A DNA stretch of 64,000 bases from Pelagibacteraceae bacterium AG-359-O02 (GCA_003280485.1 QCEU01000002.1:1-64000), one strand, 5' to 3'. Counted from the first letter of the stretch, positions 1-9,998 are shown. Notes: generated by a model from the letters alone, not told the origin. Translations and numbers: made by a program.

Positions 1-1
1 A

Positions 2-925
2 AAACGATACAATGCAAATATTGATGCTGAAAGAATTTTGATTATGCCAGGTGGTAAGCCTACAATGAGTTATGCAATTCAATGTTTTGGTGAACCAGGA
101 GCAGAAATAATTCATCCTACACCTGCCTTCCCAATTTATGAGTCAATGATAAATTATACTGGTTCAACACCAGTACCATACGATCTTACTGAAGACAAAG
201 ATCTTAAATTTGATCCAGATAAAATATTATCTTTAATTAATGATAAAACTAGATTGTTAATTTTAATAAACCCAAATAACCCAACGGGGAGTTTTGTTGA
301 AAAACCAGTGGTAGATTATTTTGCTAAAGAGTTAGAAAAACATCCTCATGTTACAATCTTAAGCGATGAAATCTATAGTAGACAAATTTTTGACTACAAA
401 GAAATGCCATCATTTTTTCATTATGAAAATTTAAGAGATAGATTAATTGTATTAGAAGGTTGGAGTAAAGCATATTCAATGACTGGATGGAGATTAGGTT
501 GGAGTTTTTGGCCGAAAGAACTAGTTGAGCATGTGAATAAATTATTAATCAACAGTGTATCTTGTGTAAATGCAGCAGCGCAATTTGCTGGTATAGCTGC
601 ATTGGATGGACCAGATGATTCAATTAAAGATATGTTAGATAAGTTTACTTTAAGAAGAAATTTAATTCATAAAGGTTTAAATGATTTACCAGGAATAGAA
701 TGCAGTCTTCCAGGTGGAGCTTTTTATGCATTTCCAAATGTAAAAGGTACTGGAATGACAGGTGCAGAATTTTGTAAAAAAGCAATGCATGAAGCAGGTG
801 TAGCAATTGTACCTGGAACAGCATTTGGACAAACTTGCCAAGACTACGTAAGATTTAGTTTTGCCGCATCTAGAGATAACATACAGCAGGCCTTAGAAAA
901 TATAGGCAAGATGCTTTCTAAATAG
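2..925 (+). CDS. PLP-dependent class I/II aminotransferase, 5' truncated by window edge
   Basis: Frame is open to the window start (KRYNANIDAERILIMPGGKPT...). Contains NPNNPTG, SDEIYS and GWSKAYSMTGWRLGW (PLP-Lys) motifs. Confidence 0.9.
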   Translation, partial: KRYNANIDAERILIMPGGKPTMSYAIQCFGEPGAEIIHPTPAFPIYESMINYTGSTPVPYDLTEDKDLKFDPDKILSLINDKTRLLILINPNNPTGSFVEKPVVDYFAKELEKHPHVTILSDEIYSRQIFDYKEMPSFFHYENLRDRLIVLEGWSKAYSMTGWRLGWSFWPKELVEHVNKLLINSVSCVNAAAQFAGIAALDGPDDSIKDMLDKFTLRRNLIHKGLNDLPGIECSLPGGAFYAFPNVKGTGMTGAEFCKKAMHEAGVAIVPGTAFGQTCQDYVRFSFAASRDNIQQALENIGKMLSK

Positions 926-962
926 GCTATATTTTTAAAAGATTTTTCTGTAATATTTACTT

Positions 963-2336
963 ATGAATGAGATTGTACAAACAGAATTGAAAAAAATATT
1001 TAATGGAAGATTTTCAACCTCAGAGTCCACTCGAGCAAATTATGCAAGAGGTGAAGATACGTATGATCCAATTCTTTCAAAAGCTGTAGTATTTCCAGAA
1101 ACAAATGAGGAAGTTTCTCAATTATTAAAACTATGTAACGAACACAAAATACCAGTAGTTCCATTTGGTACAGGCACTTCTTTAGAAGGTCACGTTGTGG
1201 GAAATCAAAACGGTATTACTATTTCTCTTGAAAAAATGAATAAGGTTTTAAGTGTCAATGCTGAGGACTTTGATTGTAGAGTTCAAGCAAATGTCACAAG
1301 AAAGCAATTAAATGAATATTTAAGAGAGGACGGAGTATTTTTTCCAATTGATCCAGGAGCAGATGCTGCTCTTGGTGGAATGGCAGCAACATCAGCTTCA
1401 GGGACAATGGCAGTTAAATATGGAACAATGAGAACTGTAATATCAGGTCTTACAGTTGTTCTTCCAAACGGAGATATTATTAAAACAGGAGCTAGAACAA
1501 AAAAAACTTCTGCTGGATATAATCTCACAAATTTATTTATAGGTTCAGAGGGAACACTTGGAATCATTACTGAAGTACAATTAAGATTATCACCCATACC
1601 TGAAAGCATTATGAGTGCAGTTTGTTATTTTCCAGATTTAGACTCTGCAGTTAAAGCATCTCAAGAAGTTATCCAATATGGTGTTCCGATTGCAAGAATT
1701 GAAATGCTTAATAAAGATCAAATGGAAATTAGTATTAAATATTCAAAATTAGATAACATAAAAGCTTCACCTACTCTATTTTTTGAATTTCATGGAAGTG
1801 AAGCATCAAATAATGAAAATATTGGAATTGTAGAAGAAATTTCAAAAAGTAATGGTGGAAGTGATTTTCAATGGGCATCTTCTCCCGAAGAGCAAAAAAA
1901 ATTATGGAAAGCAAGACATGATGTTTACTATTCTGTTAAAGCTTTGGGAAATGATATGAAAGTTTATTCTACAGACGTATGTGTGCCAATTTCAAGATTA
2001 GTTGAGTGTATTTCATGGGCAGAAAAAGAAGTTCAAAAACTGGGGCTAACTGCTCCAATGGTAGGTCATGTTGGTGATGGAAATTTTCATTCTATAGTTC
2101 TTTATGATCCAGATGACGAAGATAAACAAAAAAGAATAAGACAATATAGTGATGATTTAATAAATAAAGCACTTGAACTTGAAGGAACTATAACTGGAGA
2201 ACATGGTATAGGGCTTCAAAAAAAACATTACTTACTTAGAGAACATCCAGATAACGTACCTGTTATGAAATCTATTAAACGATCAATAGATGTAAATAAT
2301 ATAATGAATCCTGGTAAAATATTCGATTTAAATTAA
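963..2336 (+). CDS. FAD-binding oxidoreductase, D-lactate dehydrogenase / GlcD-like
   Basis: VVPFGTGTSLEGHV FAD-binding motif, GSEGTLGIITEV, C-terminal GTITGEHGIGLQKK and MNPGKIF. Confidence 0.88.
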   Translation: MNEIVQTELKKIFNGRFSTSESTRANYARGEDTYDPILSKAVVFPETNEEVSQLLKLCNEHKIPVVPFGTGTSLEGHVVGNQNGITISLEKMNKVLSVNAEDFDCRVQANVTRKQLNEYLREDGVFFPIDPGADAALGGMAATSASGTMAVKYGTMRTVISGLTVVLPNGDIIKTGARTKKTSAGYNLTNLFIGSEGTLGIITEVQLRLSPIPESIMSAVCYFPDLDSAVKASQEVIQYGVPIARIEMLNKDQMEISIKYSKLDNIKASPTLFFEFHGSEASNNENIGIVEEISKSNGGSDFQWASSPEEQKKLWKARHDVYYSVKALGNDMKVYSTDVCVPISRLVECISWAEKEVQKLGLTAPMVGHVGDGNFHSIVLYDPDDEDKQKRIRQYSDDLINKALELEGTITGEHGIGLQKKHYLLREHPDNVPVMKSIKRSIDVNNIMNPGKIFDLN

Positions 2337-2345
2337 TCTAACTTA

Positions 2346-3299
2346 ATGAAAAAAATATTGGTCACGAGAAGATTGCTAAGACCTTGTGAGGAAAAAGCAA
2401 AAGAGATTTTTGATGCAAATTTAAATCTTAACGATGAACTATATTCACAAAAAAAATTAATTGAAATGAGCGAAGGCTGTGATGGTATACTATCGGCTTT
2501 AACTGATAAGCTTGATGCTGATACAATCAATAAATTACCAGACTCTGTTAAAATACTTTCTAACTTTGCAGTTGGATTTGGAAATATTGATTTAGAAGCA
2601 GCAAAAATAAGGGGAATAGCTGTAACTAACACCCCAGATGTTTTAACTGATGCAACAGCAGAAATTGGAGTTCTTTTAATTCTTGGTGCTTGTAGAAGAG
2701 CTTCAGAGGGAATTGAAAGAGCTAGAGAAGGCGGATGGATTTGGTCAGCAGATTTATTAATTGGAAAACAATTAACAGGTACAAGGCTAGGTATATTAGG
2801 TATGGGAAGAATAGGACAAAAAATTGCAAAAGTTGCTAAATCCCTTGGAATGATAATTCATTATCATAACAGATCAAAACTTAGTGAGGAAAAAGAACAA
2901 GGTGCAATTTATCATGATAATTTAAAAGATCTTCTATCTGTATCAGATGTGTTATCTGTATGTTGTCCAGCATCAAAAGAGACAATTGATATGATTAATA
3001 AAGACACAATCGAATACCTACCAAAAGGCGCAGTGGTTACTAATGTTGCAAGAGGAGATATAATTGAAGATGAGGCAATGGTTGATGCACTGGATAGAAG
3101 AAAAGTTTATGCAGTTGGGTTAGATGTTTATAAAAATGAGCCAAACCTAAACAAAGGTTATTACAAACATAAAAGTGCGTTTATACTTCCTCATTTAGGC
3201 AGTGCTACAAAGGAAACTAGAACAGCTATGGCCAATCTAGCTATCGATAACTTGGATGAATACTTCAAAACTGGACACTGCAAAAACAAAGTTAACTAA
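2346..3299 (+). CDS. D-isomer-specific 2-hydroxyacid dehydrogenase (glyoxylate reductase-like)
   Basis: LGILGMGRIGQKIA Rossmann motif, NVARGDIIEDEAMVDAL, LPHLGSATKETR. Confidence 0.9.
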   Translation: MKKILVTRRLLRPCEEKAKEIFDANLNLNDELYSQKKLIEMSEGCDGILSALTDKLDADTINKLPDSVKILSNFAVGFGNIDLEAAKIRGIAVTNTPDVLTDATAEIGVLLILGACRRASEGIERAREGGWIWSADLLIGKQLTGTRLGILGMGRIGQKIAKVAKSLGMIIHYHNRSKLSEEKEQGAIYHDNLKDLLSVSDVLSVCCPASKETIDMINKDTIEYLPKGAVVTNVARGDIIEDEAMVDALDRRKVYAVGLDVYKNEPNLNKGYYKHKSAFILPHLGSATKETRTAMANLAIDNLDEYFKTGHCKNKVN

Positions 3300-3342
3300 C
3301 AATCTCAAGTTGTACTCTTTAATTCCTGTGACAAAAAAAAGG

Positions 3343-3365
3343 TATGTCATCTAGACATATTTTTT
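3343..3365 (+). terminator. Putative AT-rich rho-independent terminator after hydroxyacid dehydrogenase
   Basis: TATGTC (3343-3348) / GACATA (3354-3359) stem followed by a T run (3360-3365). The stem is weak. Confidence 0.4.
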
Positions 3366-3412
3366 GATTCAATCTACAATTTAAAAATAAATTTTTAATT
3401 GAGAGGAATAAA

Positions 3413-4474
3413 ATGAAAGCTCAGGTTTTGCACAAGTATGATCCAGAAATGAAAGAAGAAGTTTGGGTCACAGAACAAGAAATGCCAGATCCAAAATTAG
3501 AAAAATCATCAGATGTAATAGTAAAAATAGGTGCTGCAGGAGTTTGCAGAACAGATTTACATATTATTGAGGGTGTATGGAAACATATTCAAGATCCAGA
3601 TGGAGATTTACTTCCATGTGTTATGGGTCATGAAAATGCTGGTTGGATTGAGGAAGTCGGCAAAGATGTAACAAATTTTAAAAAAGGAGACCCAGTTATT
3701 CTTCATCCTTTAATATCAGGTACTGATGGCACTTGTCTAGATTGCAGAAGAGGTAATGATATGCATGCAGAGGCAGGAGCATTTCCAGGATTGAGTATGA
3801 AAGAAGGAGGTTATTCTGAATTACTAAAAACTAGTGTGAGAAATTTAATTAAAATTCCTAAAATTTTAACCCCAAAAGATGTAGCACCATTTTCAGATGC
3901 TGGACTTACAGCTTATAGAGTTGTTAAAAAAGCAACTAGGCTTTTATTGCCAGGAGATAGTTGTGTAGTTATTGGCGCTGGTGGTTTAGGTCATATTGCA
4001 ATTCAATGCCTGAGAGCAATGTGTGCTGCTCATATTATAATCGTTGAAAAATCCCAAAAAGCACTTGATCATGCAATGTCATTAGGTGGAGATCATGGAG
4101 TATTAATTGATGGTAATGAAGTAGAAAAAGTAAAAGAACTTACCAAAGGAAAGGGTGCTGAGGCTGTCATAGATTTTGTTGGTGAGAAAGGATCAACATC
4201 AATGGGTTTAAATATGACAAGACCTGGAGGTTACTTTTATATTGTAGGATATGGTGAAGAAATTAAAATTCTTGCAGTAGATGTGATTTTTACTGAGAGA
4301 AATATTATAGGAAATTTAGTAGGAACGTGGTCTGAATTATATGAACTAATGGAGTTGGCTGACAAGGGGTTGGTCAAACTTTCAATGGCTGAATATAGAT
4401 TAGACGATGCTAACAAAGCGCTACATGATCTTAATGATGGAAAAGTCAAAGGTCGTGCAGTGTTAGTTCCATAA
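3413..4474 (+). CDS. Zn-dependent alcohol dehydrogenase, NAD-dependent
   Basis: GAAGVCRTDLHIIEG, VMGHENAGWIEEVG, VVIGAGGLGHIAIQ; GAGAGGAA SD-like sequence upstream. Confidence 0.88.
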   Translation: MKAQVLHKYDPEMKEEVWVTEQEMPDPKLEKSSDVIVKIGAAGVCRTDLHIIEGVWKHIQDPDGDLLPCVMGHENAGWIEEVGKDVTNFKKGDPVILHPLISGTDGTCLDCRRGNDMHAEAGAFPGLSMKEGGYSELLKTSVRNLIKIPKILTPKDVAPFSDAGLTAYRVVKKATRLLLPGDSCVVIGAGGLGHIAIQCLRAMCAAHIIIVEKSQKALDHAMSLGGDHGVLIDGNEVEKVKELTKGKGAEAVIDFVGEKGSTSMGLNMTRPGGYFYIVGYGEEIKILAVDVIFTERNIIGNLVGTWSELYELMELADKGLVKLSMAEYRLDDANKALHDLNDGKVKGRAVLVP

Positions 4475-4491
4475 ATAACAAAAGAGAGGAA

Positions 4492-6033
4492 ATGAAGATG
4501 AAGACAATAAAAACTTGCGTAACTGCTCTTATATCAGCTTTGTTGGTATTCAGTCCTGTTGCGTATGCTGATAAGTGGAGTGATCAATTTCCACATATCA
4601 AAACTACTGGGGATATTCCCGGTGAGTGTTCTTACGAGTCAATGTCAAAAAAAGACTACTCTGGTAAAACACTAAAAATAAATACACATGCTGTGCCAGT
4701 TATGGGTGAGCCAACAGCTCTTCATGCTGAACAGTTTGCTAAGTTAACTGGAGCAAAAGTTGATGTAACTCACACACCAGCTGGAGATCTATATGCAAAA
4801 GCTATGGTTCCTTTCCAAGCAGGTCAAGCTCCATATGATATCGTATTTGGATTTTCTAATTTCATTAATGATTGGAGAAGATACTTAGAACCAGTTCCAA
4901 AAAAATATGTTGAAATGAAACAAATGCAGGACGTTACCCCATCGCACATTGGTGTAGCATCTTGGGATGGTGTTATGTATCAGTTTCCGGTTGATGGAGA
5001 CAGACATTATCTAAAATATAGAAAAGATGTAATTGATAATCCTGAGTACCAAAAACAATATAAGGAAGCTACTGGTAAAGAACTAAGAGTTCCACAAACT
5101 TGGAAAGAGTATGGAGAAATGGCAGCTTACTTTAATAATTGGGACTGGGATGGAGATGGAGAGAAAGAATACGGATCTGCTGAAGTGATGAAAAAAGACG
5201 ATCTAATGTATGCTGCTTTCTATTCAAGATCTGCTGCTTACTCAAAAAATCCTAAAACACCAGGTGGTTTTTTCTTTGATCTAGAAACAATGACTCCACT
5301 TATTAATAATCCAGGATTTGTTGAAGCTTTAACTGACTGGGTTGCTGCTACCAAATACGTTCCACCAGGAGGAATTAACTTCGGTCTAGGTGATGAAATT
5401 GGATCATTTGGTGGTGGACAAACTTTATTTAGTTTTTCATGGGATGATGCATTTGTTGCAGCTATGCAACCTGACAGCCCAATTAACAATAAAGTTGGTG
5501 CTGCACAATTACCAGGTGCTATGAAAGTTTGGAATAGAAAATCTAATTCTTGGGATGAAGGTTTTAACCAAGCTCCTTTCTTCGTATGGGGATGGGCAGT
5601 TGGTGTAGCTAAGAAAAGTAAAGAGAAAGAAATGGCATTTGACTATTTGTGTTTCTTTGCTAACGAGGCAAATCACCAAGCTGATATAGGAATTGGTAGA
5701 TTTGGAGTAAACCCATTTAGAAATGACGATTTTAAAGCTGAAGTTTGGACGCAGATCGGTTGGGATAAAGATATTGCTGAGTCTTATGTAGATACTCTTG
5801 CAAAAATGGAAGAAAGTAAAAATAGAGTTTTTCCATTAAGAGTTCCAGGCACATTTGAGTTTAATGCTGCACTAGCAACTGCTGCTGCAAAAGCTTTAGC
5901 CGGACAATTATCACCACAAGCTGCTTTAGATGAAGCTGCTAAACAGTGGAATGATATACTTAATAGAGTAGGAAAAGATAACGTAAGAAAAGCTTACTCT
6001 GTTGGTGTAGCAATGGAAGATAATAAGCTTTAA
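4492..6033 (+). CDS. ABC transporter extracellular solute-binding protein (family 1; sugar/polyol/glycerol type)
   Basis: Signal peptide (...LISALLVFSPVAYA), family 1 SBP-like sequence, followed by two permeases and two ATPases. Confidence 0.85.
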   Translation: MKMKTIKTCVTALISALLVFSPVAYADKWSDQFPHIKTTGDIPGECSYESMSKKDYSGKTLKINTHAVPVMGEPTALHAEQFAKLTGAKVDVTHTPAGDLYAKAMVPFQAGQAPYDIVFGFSNFINDWRRYLEPVPKKYVEMKQMQDVTPSHIGVASWDGVMYQFPVDGDRHYLKYRKDVIDNPEYQKQYKEATGKELRVPQTWKEYGEMAAYFNNWDWDGDGEKEYGSAEVMKKDDLMYAAFYSRSAAYSKNPKTPGGFFFDLETMTPLINNPGFVEALTDWVAATKYVPPGGINFGLGDEIGSFGGGQTLFSFSWDDAFVAAMQPDSPINNKVGAAQLPGAMKVWNRKSNSWDEGFNQAPFFVWGWAVGVAKKSKEKEMAFDYLCFFANEANHQADIGIGRFGVNPFRNDDFKAEVWTQIGWDKDIAESYVDTLAKMEESKNRVFPLRVPGTFEFNAALATAAAKALAGQLSPQAALDEAAKQWNDILNRVGKDNVRKAYSVGVAMEDNKL

Positions 6034-6042
6034 AAATACTTA

Positions 6043-6069
6043 TTGTGGCCGTCAACTCGACGGCCACAA
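6043..6069 (+). promoter_or_regulatory. Intercistronic perfect hairpin between SBP and permease genes
   Basis: TTGTGGCCGTC (6043-6053) - AACTC loop - GACGGCCACAA (6059-6069); 11 bp perfect stem with no downstream T tract. Confidence 0.8.
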
Positions 6070-6096
6070 ATTAAATAAATCCAAAAAACTATATTT

Positions 6097-6963
6097 ATGA
6101 ATTTTAAGCACAAGTTTGTTTTTTTATTTCCAGGTTTATTTGTGCTAATAGGAATACTTATATTTCCTATCATTTTTACAATAAGATTAAGTTTGTCGGG
6201 ATGGAATAGTTATACGCCTGAAATGAATTTTATTGGGATAACAAACTATATAAGACTATTTACAGATGACCCAAGATTTTGGGAATCTTTTTTTAGATTA
6301 AGTTTTTTATCCGTAACAACAGTTATACTTCAATATGTAATAGGTTTTGCATTAGCTCTTATGGTTTGGAGAGAAATAAAATTTAAAAGGTTTTTTAGAG
6401 TAATTTTCTTGATTCCAATGATGACTACGCCAGTTATTATGACAGTAATTTGGAGAACTTTTTTCCATGAGTCTCTAGGGCCAGTAAATGACCTTTTAGG
6501 AAATATAGGGGTTAAACCCATTTTATGGCTTAGTGATCCAGTTATAGCTAAGTTTACTGTAATTATCGTTGAAGTATGGCAATGGACGCCATTTATGTTT
6601 TTATTACTACTTGCTGGACTATTATCTCTTCCAAAGGAACCTTTTTTAGCTGCTGCAATTGACGGAGCAAGTCCTTTTAGAAAGTTTGTTTATGTTACAT
6701 TTCCATTAATGGCACCTATTTCAATTGGTGCAATTATCATAAGATTAATTGAGGCCTCAAAAATAATGGATACTGTTTTTGTTTTGACATCTGGAGGACC
6801 TGGAACCGCAACAGAAACTTCAAGTTTTTATATTTATATTAAAGGATTGAGAGAGTTTCAAATGGGTTATGCTGCAACTCTATCTTTCACTTATTTAGTT
6901 ATAATGATCATAAGTCTTACGATCATAGCAAAAGTTTTAACAAAATTAATGATTAAGGAATAA
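6097..6963 (+). CDS. ABC sugar/polyol transporter permease
   Basis: Multiple TM segments; EAA-loop motif AAAIDGASPFRKFVYVTFPLM. Confidence 0.88.
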   Translation: MNFKHKFVFLFPGLFVLIGILIFPIIFTIRLSLSGWNSYTPEMNFIGITNYIRLFTDDPRFWESFFRLSFLSVTTVILQYVIGFALALMVWREIKFKRFFRVIFLIPMMTTPVIMTVIWRTFFHESLGPVNDLLGNIGVKPILWLSDPVIAKFTVIIVEVWQWTPFMFLLLLAGLLSLPKEPFLAAAIDGASPFRKFVYVTFPLMAPISIGAIIIRLIEASKIMDTVFVLTSGGPGTATETSSFYIYIKGLREFQMGYAATLSFTYLVIMIISLTIIAKVLTKLMIKE

Positions 6964-7811
6964 TGCATAAACTTTATACATTTTTAAAATATACATTTAT
7001 TACATTGTGGACTGTATTTATTGTTGCACCTTTTTTGTGGGCTATTTCTACATCTTTTAAAGATTTTCAATCTGTAAATAGTAAGGTTACTTATATTCCA
7101 TGGTTAGATTTTGAACCAACTTTAGAAGGATGGCGTGTATTAGTTAAATCGCCAGCGAGAGGAGGAGTTGATATCGTTGAACCGTACTTTAATAGTATTT
7201 TTGTTACATGCACTGCTAGTTTAATTAGTATTATCCTAGGAACACTTGCTGCATATGCTCTCTCAAGATTTACTTTTAAAGCAGGATTCGTCAGAAATAA
7301 TGATATTACGTTCTTCTTTATATCTCAAAGAATTATGCCACCAATTGTTTTATCGATTCCTTTCTTTATATTTTTAAGTACTATTGGATTATTAGATAGC
7401 TTACTTGGTTTAGTAGTAGTTTACATTGTGTTGCTAATGCCTATTGCTGTTTGGATAATGGTCGACTTTTTTAACAGGGTACCAAAAGAGTTAGATGAGA
7501 CTGCATTGATTGATGGATGTAACCCCTATCAGGCATTTTATAAAGTTGTTCTTCCAAACTCAATTCCAGGATTAATTGTTGCCGGGATGTTTTGTATTAT
7601 ATTTGGTTGGATAGACTTTTTCTTTGCTTTTATTTTAACATTTACCGAAGTGCAGTTGCTACCGGTAAAAGTTGTAGCATTAAACTCATCAATTACTCCA
7701 TGGTGGAGTTTGTCAGCCTCAGCATTAATTTCAGTTGCACCTTTGATCATTGTTGCTTTTGTTGTTGAGAGATATTTATCTAAAGGGAATTTATCTGGAG
7801 CATTAAAATAA
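6963..7811 (+). CDS. ABC sugar/polyol transporter permease
   Basis: TM segments and EAA-like ETALIDGCNPYQAFYKVVLPNSIPG; ATG overlaps upstream stop. Confidence 0.88.
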   Translation: MHKLYTFLKYTFITLWTVFIVAPFLWAISTSFKDFQSVNSKVTYIPWLDFEPTLEGWRVLVKSPARGGVDIVEPYFNSIFVTCTASLISIILGTLAAYALSRFTFKAGFVRNNDITFFFISQRIMPPIVLSIPFFIFLSTIGLLDSLLGLVVVYIVLLMPIAVWIMVDFFNRVPKELDETALIDGCNPYQAFYKVVLPNSIPGLIVAGMFCIIFGWIDFFFAFILTFTEVQLLPVKVVALNSSITPWWSLSASALISVAPLIIVAFVVERYLSKGNLSGALK

Positions 7812-8890
7812 TGAATTTAATCGGAAAAAATATTACATACAAACCAGATAACCAGTTCCACTTGAATGATGTATCATTCGATTTCAAAAAAGGAAATCTT
7901 TACACTATTTTAGGGAGAACTTTATCTGGAAAAACGACATTTTTAAAAACAATTGCAGGCTTGCTTAACCCAGATGCTGGAGAATTATTTTTTGAGGACA
8001 AAGATTTTAGCAAAATTCCTGTTTGGGAAAGAAATGTGGCAATGGTTTATCAACAATTTATTAATTACCCTCATCTTAATGTTTATGAGAACATAATTTT
8101 TCCGCTTAAACAAAGAAAACTAAGCGAAGAGCAAATTAAAATGGATGTAGAAGATGCACTTAAGACTGTAGGATTAGTTGGTTTTGAAAATCGTAAAATT
8201 CAAGAATTATCAGGTGGTCAACAGCAAAGAGTAGCCTTAGCCAGGTCTCTTGCAAAGAAGGCAAAGATACTTCTTCTCGATGAACCATTGGTTAATCTTG
8301 ATTATAAGCTAAGAGAGCAATTAAGAGAGGAATTTAAAAGAATATTCTCTGCAGGCCTGTCTCAAGATACAATTTTAATATACTCAACAACTGATCCTCA
8401 GGAAGTAATGGAGTTAAATGGTGAAGTAATAGTATTACACGAGGGTAAAGTTTTACAAAAAGGAGATGCTAAAGAAATATTTGAAAATCCAAAGAACCTT
8501 AGAGTAGCAGAGATCTCAAACGACCCGCCAATGAATATTTTAACAGGTATTAAAAGTTCAGATAAGTTAACCTTCGAAAATATTTCAATAAATCTGCCAG
8601 CATATTTAAAAGATTTAAAGAGTCAAAATTATTATTTCGGAATTAGAGCTTCAGAAATAAAACTTGATAAGGAAGGAGAAGAGTTTGAAATAGAACTTGC
8701 AGAAATAAGTGGTTCAGAAACTTTACTTCATTTAAAAAAAGGAAACTCAAAAGTTATAGCTTTAATTGAAGAAGTTATGAATTTCAAAATTCACGAGAAA
8801 GTAAAAGTGAAATTCAATGAAAATAAATTCTATGTATTCAATAATAATGAAGAATTAGTTTCTTCACCCTATGGAGTTAATAATGGCTAA
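7811..8890 (+). CDS. ABC transporter ATP-binding protein, GlpS-like (non-canonical Walker A and H-loop)
   Basis: LGRTLSGKTT, YQQFINYPHLNVYENI, LSGGQQQRVALARSL, LLLDEPLVNLD; H-loop region reads IYSTTDPQE (no His). Confidence 0.87.
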   Translation: MNLIGKNITYKPDNQFHLNDVSFDFKKGNLYTILGRTLSGKTTFLKTIAGLLNPDAGELFFEDKDFSKIPVWERNVAMVYQQFINYPHLNVYENIIFPLKQRKLSEEQIKMDVEDALKTVGLVGFENRKIQELSGGQQQRVALARSLAKKAKILLLDEPLVNLDYKLREQLREEFKRIFSAGLSQDTILIYSTTDPQEVMELNGEVIVLHEGKVLQKGDAKEIFENPKNLRVAEISNDPPMNILTGIKSSDKLTFENISINLPAYLKDLKSQNYYFGIRASEIKLDKEGEEFEIELAEISGSETLLHLKKGNSKVIALIEEVMNFKIHEKVKVKFNENKFYVFNNNEELVSSPYGVNNG

Positions 8891-9956
8891 AATAGATTTA
8901 TCAAATATATCTCACACCTATAATCCTAGTGATCCCAATCCAACATATGCGCTTAATCCATTTTCTATGACTTGGGAAAATGGAAAGAGATATGCAATTT
9001 TAGGACCATCAGGATGTGGAAAAACAACAATGTTAAATATAGTGTCAGGACTGGTTAAACCATCTAAAGGAAAAATTTTATTTGACGAAAATGATGTAAC
9101 TAATCTTATAACAGAGGAGAGAAATATAGCTCAAGTTTTCCAATTTCCGGTTATTTATAATACTATGACTGTTTATGACAACCTAGCTTTTCCATTAAAG
9201 TGTAGAGATTTTTCAAAAGAAAAAATAGAGGAAAGAGTTAAATCAGTTTCAGACACCCTTAGACTTTCGTCTTTCTTAAATTTACCAGCAAGAAAGCTCA
9301 CAGCAGATCAAAAACAACTTATTTCACTTGGAAGGGGACTGGTAAGAGAAGATGTTGCTGGTGTATTAATGGATGAACCCTTAACCGTAATTGACCCTGA
9401 CTTAAAATTTAGACTTAGGAGAAACTTAAAAGAAATTAATGAACAATATAAAACCACTTTAGTCTACGTCACTCATGATCAAAATGAAGCTATGACATTT
9501 GCTGATAATATTATTGTTATGGACCAGGGAGAAATAGTTCAAGTGGGACTTCCAAAAGATCTTTTTGAGAGACCAAAAACAACATTTGTAGGTTATTTTA
9601 TCGGATCTCCAGCCATGAATATTTTTGAAAGCGAGGTGTCCTCCGATTATTCAGTAAAAATTAATAACATTGAAATTAAAACAAACTCTAACCTCTCAAA
9701 AATAAAAGATAAAAATGTAAAGCTCGGAATAAGGTCAGAGTTTATAAATGTTGCTGAAAAAGAGGGACAAAATACAATTAAAGCATTACTCACAAGAGTA
9801 GAAGATTTTGGAAATTTTAAATTATTGACAGCAAATATGGGTGATTTTGTAATCAAATCCAAAGTAAACAGAGAGATGCCAATTTCACATGGAGATATCA
9901 ATCTTTATATCCCACCTGAAAAATGCTGTGTTTATATTAATGAAAAGCTGATTTAA
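8871..9956 (+). CDS. ABC transporter ATP-binding protein, GlpT-like (degenerate signature motif)
   Basis: GPSGCGKTT, AQVFQFPVIYNTMTVYDNLAFPL, LTADQKQLISLGRGL in place of LSGGQ, VLMDEPLTVIDPDL, YVTHDQNEA. Overlaps the upstream gene. The start may instead be the ATG at 8883 (MAKIDLSN). Confidence 0.87.
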   Translation: MELIMAKIDLSNISHTYNPSDPNPTYALNPFSMTWENGKRYAILGPSGCGKTTMLNIVSGLVKPSKGKILFDENDVTNLITEERNIAQVFQFPVIYNTMTVYDNLAFPLKCRDFSKEKIEERVKSVSDTLRLSSFLNLPARKLTADQKQLISLGRGLVREDVAGVLMDEPLTVIDPDLKFRLRRNLKEINEQYKTTLVYVTHDQNEAMTFADNIIVMDQGEIVQVGLPKDLFERPKTTFVGYFIGSPAMNIFESEVSSDYSVKINNIEIKTNSNLSKIKDKNVKLGIRSEFINVAEKEGQNTIKALLTRVEDFGNFKLLTANMGDFVIKSKVNREMPISHGDINLYIPPEKCCVYINEKLI

Positions 9957-9998
9957 TACAATCTAAGATTGTATTTAGTAGATTAGTACTAAATTTTT
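9955..9998 (+). terminator. Tandem AT-rich hairpins between ABC and TRAP operons; second is terminator-like
   Basis: AATACAATC-TAA-GATTGTATT (9955-9975) and TTTAGTA-GATTAG-TACTAAA (9974-9993) followed by TTTTT. Confidence 0.5.

Noticed and set aside
1283-1609. Antisense ORF inside the FAD oxidoreductase
   Set aside because: Shadow ORF within a strongly coding region.
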